A program made the translations under genes and the position numbers. Below the pieces are notes generated by a model. The model had not been told where the DNA came from, ran no database searches, and saw nothing but the letters and a program-made list of their open reading frames with translations. A DNA stretch of 64,000 bases, taken from positions 281,696-345,695 of the forward strand of contig CAJNDS010002603.1 of the NCBI GenBank assembly GCA_905221605.1. The letters run 5' to 3'. Origin of the DNA: Symbiodinium natans. Its lineage: Eukaryota > Sar > Dinophyceae > Suessiales > Symbiodiniaceae. Shown in pieces: positions 22,743 to 31,700 of this stretch (the first letter of the stretch is position 1; each line of letters begins with the position of its first letter).

Positions 22743-25700
22743 ATGCCGGGTGAAGGCCATTTGGCTGAAAACCGTGGCTGCAGCATCCAGCAGCTGGGAG
22801 CAGAGCCTCTCCATCCTGAAGTGGCTGCCACCGGATCAGGTGGCCAGATGCGGGAAACAACGTCAACATTAGTAGTCACCCGGAACAGTGAAATGTCACT
22901 TTTGGAGCATGAAAAAACCACCCAGTGGTCCAGAGCAGCGCTAGAGAAGCGGGGTTGGGAGGCGTAGAGGCGTAGAGTTTGCAGGGTGAAGGTAGCTATT
23001 GGCACCTGCAACATGCACCCATTCCCATTGATCCAGGCTGCAGCAAACATTCGCATTGCTTCTGGATGCACGTGGGCATCGGCGTTGTGCCAGCTGTTTG
23101 CGATGCAACCTACCCGGATATGGCCTGATGCGTACAGCTACAACAGTGCCATGAATGCTTGCAAGGAGGGAGGGAGAGAGAGGGCGAGAGAGAGAGAGGG
23201 AGAAAGAAAGAAAGAAAGAAAGAGAGAACTTCTTCCCGTAGCCATTTTGGCTCAAGCCATTTGGGCTCAAGCCATTTTGGCTCAAGAGAGCAAACCAAAC
23301 AAAGAGAGACTAACGGGGGTAGCGAAGGCGTGAGGGGGCCTAACCTTCCCGCACCGGTGCCGCCATACGTCCCGACCTACCAGTCTGTGATACCTACGCG
23401 ACTCCCTCGTGCGGGTTGACTTCTACCTCGAGGGTGGCCACGGAGCTCACCGGCAACCGCTGCTGCGACTTGGGCTGCCGGCGGACGAGTGGAGTGAGCA
23501 CGCCCCCGCCGACGGCATGAACACTGGTGGAGAAGGGCGGGATCGTCCTGCATCCGCGGGGCACAAGCGCAAAGGAGGGGGGGCCATCAACCTGGACGAC
23601 GACCTCCCGGGGGCCATCTCGCAGACCGAGACAGAGGTGTTCCCCACCCCCCCGGATCTTCCCGTCAACAGCCTCAGCATCGCGGACGTTAAGACGGCCT
23701 TGCGAGTGGAGGTCCAGGGTTTCTTGGGCGAACTTCGTGGAGTCATGGGGGGCATGGAGAAGCGCCTCACAGACAGCATGGAGACCAAGATGGCCGCGGT
23801 GCATACCCGACTAGACGATGTACAAGAACAGGCCAAAAAGCAAGGGGATGCCCTTGCAAGTCTGGAGGCCAGGGTGCTTCAACTCGAAAATGGGGGGGGT
23901 TTCTTCGACGACGGCTACCGGCACGGCAAGTACCTCGGGGTCCAACACGCGAAGACGCGCCATCGTCCTGGGGGGCTACGACCGAGACACTCCTCGTGAA
24001 ACCCTACTGGCGGAGCTCTCCTCGCAGGTGGCCAAACTACAGCTTGATTTCGATCCGTCGACTATGTTCGCCACGGGGATAAGGAGGGGCACTGCCATCG
24101 TGCCCATGCATCCAAAAGAGGGGGAGAACGAGAAGGACACCAGTGAGCGCTTTGCAAAAGTCCTGAAGCAGATTCGTGAGGCGGACATTGAAGTGGGTGT
24201 CAGAGAGGATGGGAAACCACGACTCCTTTGGGCGGCCTGGAGCAAGACTCAGGAGCAACGACAGCGTTCGGCCTATGCGGGAAAGGTGAAGCGGCTCTTG
24301 CTGACCTTGGACAAGGAGGCCCAGGTGGAGTGTGAGTGGTCGTCGGGGACAGTGTGGTTGGGAGGAACGAGGGTGGCTTCGGCTACGACAGCGGGGCCCT
24401 TGGCGAAAGAGACGCACACCACAAAGTTCGGCTGGCTGGACGTTCAGAAGATCGCGGAGAAGCTAGGCAAGGAGAGGAAGGAGATCGAGGACCCGTGGGG
24501 GGACCTCGAGGCCCAGCTTCGCTGAAAAGTTCCGCTCGAGTTTCACCACCATCTCAGAACATGGAACGTGGGGGGCTTGGACGCTGAAGGCGACCTCGTT
24601 GACTGCCTCATGGCCACGTCTGAGGGGGACCAGCTGGAATTCATTCTTTTGCAAGAAATACCGCAACCGAAAGGGGGAACTCCCTCTACTGCAAGTATGA
24701 CTGCGAGCACAAAGGGGCCGCGACCTTTGGACAAGAACGTCCCTGGCTTGGGGGAGGAGCACTGTCTAGCACAAACTCTGCAAAACCACTTCCTCATCCA
24801 AGCTTGGACGCCGGCTGACTGGAGAAGCACTGGTGTACTACTTCGCCAACGAGACATGTATGGATCGCACACCATTCAAGCCCATGGGGGGAGTCTGGGT
24901 CTCACGTGGGCCAAAGTCCGACATGCGTCACTTGGGGTGGTGGGGTTAGTCTCCTGCCACCTGCCGCATTGGGCTACTACACAACAAGCTGCGGAACTGC
25001 TGCGCAACTGGAAGGTGGCCATGAATCCGCTGCATGGGCTTCATCGCCTCATCTGCGGGGGGGACTTCAACGAGACCTTGGTGATGGTGGACGGCGATGG
25101 CATCTTCAGGGGGGCCACCGCGAGGGGCGAGCTCGTGGCTTCGTTCCTCCAAGAACTAGGCCTCAGATCAGCGGAGACAACATGGACCGAGCCGACCTAC
25201 CATCCATATAACCGTGCTATGCAATCCCGGCGCCTAGACTACATCTTCGTGAAGGGGATCAACGTGGCGGCTGCTGGGGTGGCAATCGGCTCAAGACACG
25301 AGATTTCTTCAGACCACGACGCGCTGGAGCTTCAGGTGGTCCAACTGCCGCAACATGCTGACCTCAGGCCGCACAAACTTCGCAAGGGGGTGCCAGTGAC
25401 GCCTGACAAAGCCAAAGAAGTGCTCCGGAAGCGACAACCTCCTCCTGCGCGGGAAGGTTTTCTCCTCAGCGCCGTGGCGGAGCTCTCGCAGCATCTCATT
25501 GTGCCCAAGAGTTCCAAACGATTTCAGGAGAGTCAACACCTGGTGCGTTTGCGACAAGCAGCGCAACAAGCGCGCGGAGGGGCTGCCAGAGCGCTCTGGA
25601 AAGAGGTCCACTCTGTCAGAAAAAGCGAGAAGCGGAAGTGGCTTAAGCATCTCACCTTCTGGGCGACCAGAGGAGACTGGGGGGCTTGGAAGAAGCTCTT

Positions 25701-28700
25701 TGGCACGGGCCCTCGCAGACTTTGGGAGCCCGCCCTGGTTCAACGCTACGAGAACTGGCAGCAAAGCATGACCGAGTACATGGAAGGCATTTTCTTTCGG
25801 GACTCGCACGCAGAGAATGAGGAAGCGAGAGATGCAACACGCCTTCAGCTTGCGATGCTCCCGGGGGAGTTCCACGCTTTCTCCATGGAAGAGATCCACA
25901 GTGTCATGGCAAAATGGAAATCGGGGCGAGCAGCGGGACCGGATGGCATCACCTACGAGGCACTACGAATCATCCTGAAGGACGACACCTGGGGGGCCTT
26001 TGTGTTGGAGGAGCTCAATGATTTCCTCAAGCTGGGGTTCACCACATCGGATCTCTACGGCACCTCCACCTTCATGCTGGCCAAGAAGAGGGAGCCAGGC
26101 GAGTGGGGCGATTTGAGGCCCATCACGCTTTCCTCGGCTTTGCTGAAGCTCTTGAGCCAGCTCACACTGAAAAGGGTGACCCACCTGTTGGGGACCGCTA
26201 ACGACCTACAATGGGCGGCGCCGTCGAAACAGCCCCTGGAGCTCGCCCTGGGACTGGGGCGCATGCTTCGACTCTGTAGAGAATGGAAGCAGGAGGCCTT
26301 TCTCGTGAAGATTGACGTCAGAAAGGCTTTCGACAGCGTCAAGCTTCCTCGGCTTTTGCGGCTGATAAGACGCAAGCTCGTGGGGCGACCCAAGGAGGGG
26401 CGCTTGCTCACTGAGATGGTCTGCCACTTGGGGATCAATATAGAGTTCCTGGACCAACGCATCCCGATTCGGCAAAGCAATGGCGTCAAGCAGGGGGCCC
26501 CCGAGTCCCCAGTGCTCTTCGCGGCGCTCATTGCAGAGCTTGCGGATGAGGTGGCCACTGAATTGGGCATGGCGTTGCCACATGAAGAGCCAGGGTGGGA
26601 AATGCCCTTCAACCTGGCGGCCTTCGCGGATGACATGTACCTCTGGCATTTTTGCCTTCGTCGACTACAAGAGCTGCTGACCATGGTAGAGAACAAGGCG
26701 GCGGAGAACGGTCTCCAATTCCAGGGGGACAAAACCTCGGTCCTGACCAGCGTGGAAGATGATGCCCGTACCCTCACCATTGGGGGCAAACAGGTCAAGT
26801 TCCTGCCGCCGGGGTCCCTCGTTCGAGTTCTCGGCACACAACAAGGCTTCAAACGGGGGGCCGCGGATGTTGCTGCAGAGGTCAATGCCAAGATGCGGCA
26901 AGTCTTTTGGGCCCACAAGGCAGTGTTTGCAGGCAGGATGCCCCTCACCTGCAAATGGGAAGCCTTTCATGCGGTGGTCCGAGGGTCTGGCCTGTGGCAA
27001 GCGGCGGCATTGCCGCCGTGTCGCAACCTTTTGGCGGCCCTTAACACGCAGCAACTGCGCTTTGTCCGGGTGATGGCCGGGTTGCGGCGAAAGCAGGGGG
27101 AGCCTTTCGTCGACTATGAGATGCGCAGCCTCAGGGTGTCGCGCGCTCGGCTACACCTACATGGACAGGAACGCTACTCCACGTACGTCCTTCGCCAAGC
27201 GTGGAGGTTGTTCGGCCATATCGCCAGACAAAATAGCAGGGCCAAACAACTGCTCAGATGGAGGGGGCCAGTCTGGTGGAAAGCGGAGCAATGCAAACGA
27301 GGGGGCCATCGTCACCCGGGAAGATACAATGCTGGGATGGAGATCCAGAATGACTTCAACACCTTCCTGGGGGTCGATGACTGGATGGAAGTTGCTCAAG
27401 ATCGTCAAAGATGGAGAAGCCTTGAAGTTCCCTGGGTCAAGTCCCAGGACCTACCATGGTGCACGCACGCGCAAGCATCTCTCGAAGCCGAATCTGGTGA
27501 ACAAGACGATGTACGTCTAGCAGCGCAGCTACGAATACAGAACCTCATGCCTAACAGAAAGAAGCGCAAAAGAAAGAAGACGGGGGCCAAAGCCACCAAA
27601 CGACGAGTGAAGCAGCGGGCCACCGCTGCACAGCCGTCTCAGCTCATGCTGTCAAATGGGGGCCGCTGAGACAAGCAAGGGAGGGCCCTTAGCTCTCCGG
27701 TGCAAAGCAGAGGGACCTCCGTAGGAGACCCCCCACCCCCTTTTTCAAGGTTGCGGCAGCGATCAGCGAATGACGACTCATGAAGAGCCTGAAAGCCATG
27801 GTCGTTGAAAAGATCTTCCCGTTTTTGGTTGTCCCGAGCACCCTAGCAGTCTTGTCGTTTTAGCCCTTGAGTGCCGTCATGCAGAGAACGTGATGTCGAC
27901 ACAATGGGGGACCAGCACGCCGCCTACCCCGCAGCCGTCTCAGCCCAGCTCTTGCTCCTGCCCCTGACGTACCTCCACAACCTCAGCCACAGCGCCGTCA
28001 TGGGGGCGCTCCCGACGTGGCTGCTGCTGACCTTGGTCGCGACAGTGAAGGGGGGCCAGTGGAGCATTTGGAACTGGGACGACGAGTGGAGCGATGCAAC
28101 GACTCTGGGGGGGCCACATGACCGCCAACGACAAGGACACCAACAGGAGAGCTGGAGGGACGAGGAAGAAGCACTTCATGAAGGTCTTCCGCTTCGTGAA
28201 CGACGAGGGGGCCAACAGACGAGTGCTGAACCGACGCAAGCAGTTCCTGCTGAAGCTGACAGGGACTACGAGGCTGACCCGGGGGGTATGCCCCCCCCGG
28301 GAGGTCCTCAGCGACTACGACACGATCCTGCACTACCTCAACCACGGCGCCTACCTGACCAAGAGGGGGGACAAACGTTACTACCACACGATCCTGCACT
28401 ACCTCAACCACGGCGCCTACCTGACCAAGAAGGGGGACAAACGGTTCAGGAGGGGGAGTATGTGGCTGAGATGGACGAGACACAACCTGCACGAGCGCCG
28501 CGAGAGCAAGCAGAAGCTCGTGAAGGAGAGGACGACTGGGAAGACTGGGGCCAATGGTGGGAACAGCTACGTGGTGTAGGTCGTGAACAACCGCAGCGAG
28601 GGCGACAACATGCTCGTCGACAACCTGACCGAGACCCCGCCACAAACACGGAGCCGCAAGAAAGTCAGAGTCGGACAGCCGACTACCCCAACACGGCTGA

Positions 28701-31700
28701 GTGGAACTGGCGAGAGTGGGGAGCACGCGACCGTCCTCAACATGAAGAAGATGGCCAGTGGGCTTCGAGACCGTGGAGGGCAACGAGGTGGAGATGGTGG
28801 GCGTACCGAGCAGGAGACGCCTGGTTCGAAGTTCAGCTGAGGGACTGGAGAGAGGAGCGTCGGGAACGGGAAGAACAACAACAAGGATGGGCGCCCCACA
28901 CGGAGGGCGACGCCGATACTAACGACCAACCCTACAACCCGGAGCTTCACGCGTGGAACCCAGGGCCAGGGGGCCCTCAACTACAACATGATGGAGGGGG
29001 CCATTCTGAACATCGAGAAGAAGCTGGAGCCTATGACCCGACCTTGCACGCCTGGAACCCGGGGCAGAGGCAGGCAGAGGACAACGCCGACAACCAGGTC
29101 AACACACAACACCAGGATCCGGGCGCGCAAGCCTGGAATCCTGGACAAGCACAAGGGGGAACCGAAGAGCACGAGCAAAATGACGACAATGGGGTCCAGT
29201 ACGTGGAGACGGACGACACTGACGCCGAGACCAAGAGACGAGAATGGGAGGCATACCTGGCACAGAGGGGGCAGCAGCCCTCAGAAGGGGGGCCGCCGCA
29301 AGAGATGCCGCCGTGGTTTGGGGTGGCAAAACAGGAGGTGGAGGCCGCGCCGCAGGACATTAACCCGCCGGGATATCCGCCCACAGCACGACGACGAGTT
29401 CGCTACATGACGCAGGAGGCCATGGAAGCACTACGAGCCCGACCCTACAGACTACGCTGGCAAAATGAGAGACGCCGCTACACAGGGAGCCTCGGCACTG
29501 AGAAGACAAAGGGGGTACGCCTGGGCGCAAACCCCGGGACGGTGGATAGCAGAAACAACCCTGCCCTACATGGCCAAGCACCTGGTTCTGGCTCGTCTTC
29601 GTCGTCTACCGCGGGCACCCAACCACAATGGCATGGGTGGTCGTCATGGAGTTCCTGGACAACGGGGGGGCGATCTGGATCCAAACATAGTGGAGGACAA
29701 GGGCCAGTGCGACAGGAGCGCAAGGCCCGACAGTGGGCCGACTGGCAGCAGTGGGAGCAAGCGTGGCACAGCGAATGGAGCAAGCAAGTGCGACACAGTG
29801 GAGGGCTCCCAGCCGAGGGGGCAGCAGAAGAGTGGGCCAGTCTTCTCAATCGCCACCGACATCGTCCTACACCCCCACATGGGGAGACAGAGGAAGCCAT
29901 GGATGGTGGAGAGGCCAATGTGCCACGGGGGACCGACCACGAAGCCCAACCTAGCGGACACACACTCCAAGCTGGCGAACCAGACGAAACTCCGGGGTCA
30001 CAGACACAGGAACAATGCCATGAACCGGAGGGGCAACCCGACCTGGTGGAGGAGGCTGAGGACATCATCGACACCCTCCTGGACAACCTGCGCCAGCAAA
30101 CCGGGGGGGAACACGATGAAGAGCAAGACCATGCGACCCTCCTCCAGCACACGATGGACCCTGAGCACGGCGACGTCAAGGACAACGAGGGGGAAGGCAA
30201 GCTCTACGTGCTCCACAACGTCGCCGACGACCCGCAGCAAGGAGACGAGGTGGCCTGGGTCCAAGGAAGAAAGAGAAAGAGGAGCGACAGGGACCCGGAG
30301 AACCACACGGACCATGGCGACGGCAAGAACGAGGAGGAGACAGAGGACGCGCGTGAAGAATGTAGGGGGCCGCCCGCCAATGCGGCCACGAACATGGACA
30401 AGGAGGGGGCCGACGTTGACCTGGAGGAGCAAAGGAGAGTCGAAAACGAGACAGAAGAAGAACGAGCGCTACAAGAGGAGTTCGAACAAGACCGAGCACT
30501 ACACGAAGAATGGGTCCAGAAAACGATCGACGACTACTTCGCGGACGTGGAGGAGGAGCAGCCGGGGCCGAGCCAACTAAGACCAGGACGAAGACAAGAA
30601 GAGGGGGTCAAGCGTCATGTTGAAGCCGTTACTGCGGCCTTTGGCAGATGGTCGCAAGGCACCGCGGCAGGGGGGGGCCTCGAAATTGAGGGGGACAGCA
30701 TCCGGGAGGTCCTGACCCACATCCTCAACCTGCACCCGCTGATGGCAGAGGATGGGGAGGCGCCTACGCCGCACCTCACCCTCCTATACCAGATCCTGGC
30801 GACATGGGCAAGGTCCAAGACGGAGCTAGTCCAGCAAGACACCGAGACCGTGGTGCGCATCTGGCAGGGGTACCTCGAGGGGCTCCGGGCCGCCATGGGG
30901 TCGAGCCTGGCAGAGACAGCAGCACCAGCTGGCAGACGAACGGACGAGGGAGGCCAACTACGCATGTTCAACCTGACGGAGGAGGAGGACAAGCCCGAGC
31001 CGGAGAACCGACACGAGCTGGAGGACCAGGACAAGGGGCATGACGAGAACGCTGAGCAGAAGAACGACGAGGACATGGATGAGAATGAGAACCACACCAC
31101 GGACGAGGAGGTCCTGGAGCTGACAGAAGGGGGACCACAACAGGAGCCGACTGAACAACTTGAGAGACACAGTATATGGACGGCGCCACCAGGGGGACCA
31201 CCACAACCGACAAGACCCCGCAGGGGGGCCAGGCCGTGGCCGAACTGCCTCCTACGACCGGGACACCGCCCGCTCAAGCGAGGGGAGACCTTTAACTACG
31301 GCAACTTCCTCCAGGAGGTGACGGAATGGAGACGGCTGGCTGCGCTCCGTGAGGGGCAAAAGGCCACCTTGGGGACTACACCGACCTCGACCTCGATGAG
31401 CGCCGTGTCGCCGTCGTCTCGCCATGTGGAGCCGAAAGACCCACAACTGGGGGACCTTCCACAAGGGGGCCGCGAGGGACAGGGTGACACAACGATGGCT
31501 ACTTCGACCTCTACTCCGGCAAGTTCAACGTCGCCGAAGGACCCACAACTGGAGGGCCTTCCGCAAGGGGGCCAGGAGGGGCTGTACGACACAACGCTGG
31601 CTACTTCGACCTCTACTCCGGCAAGCTCAACGTCGCCCTTGGGGCTGGGGGCTTCGTGGAACCTTCCGACGGAGGGCCTCTGTCAGGGGGTCCCTGACAC

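Noticed and set aside
24523-24525. TGA read as selenocysteine in the LINE
   Set aside because: No SECIS-type structure was recognised, and a simple stop or read-through explains the arrangement without it.
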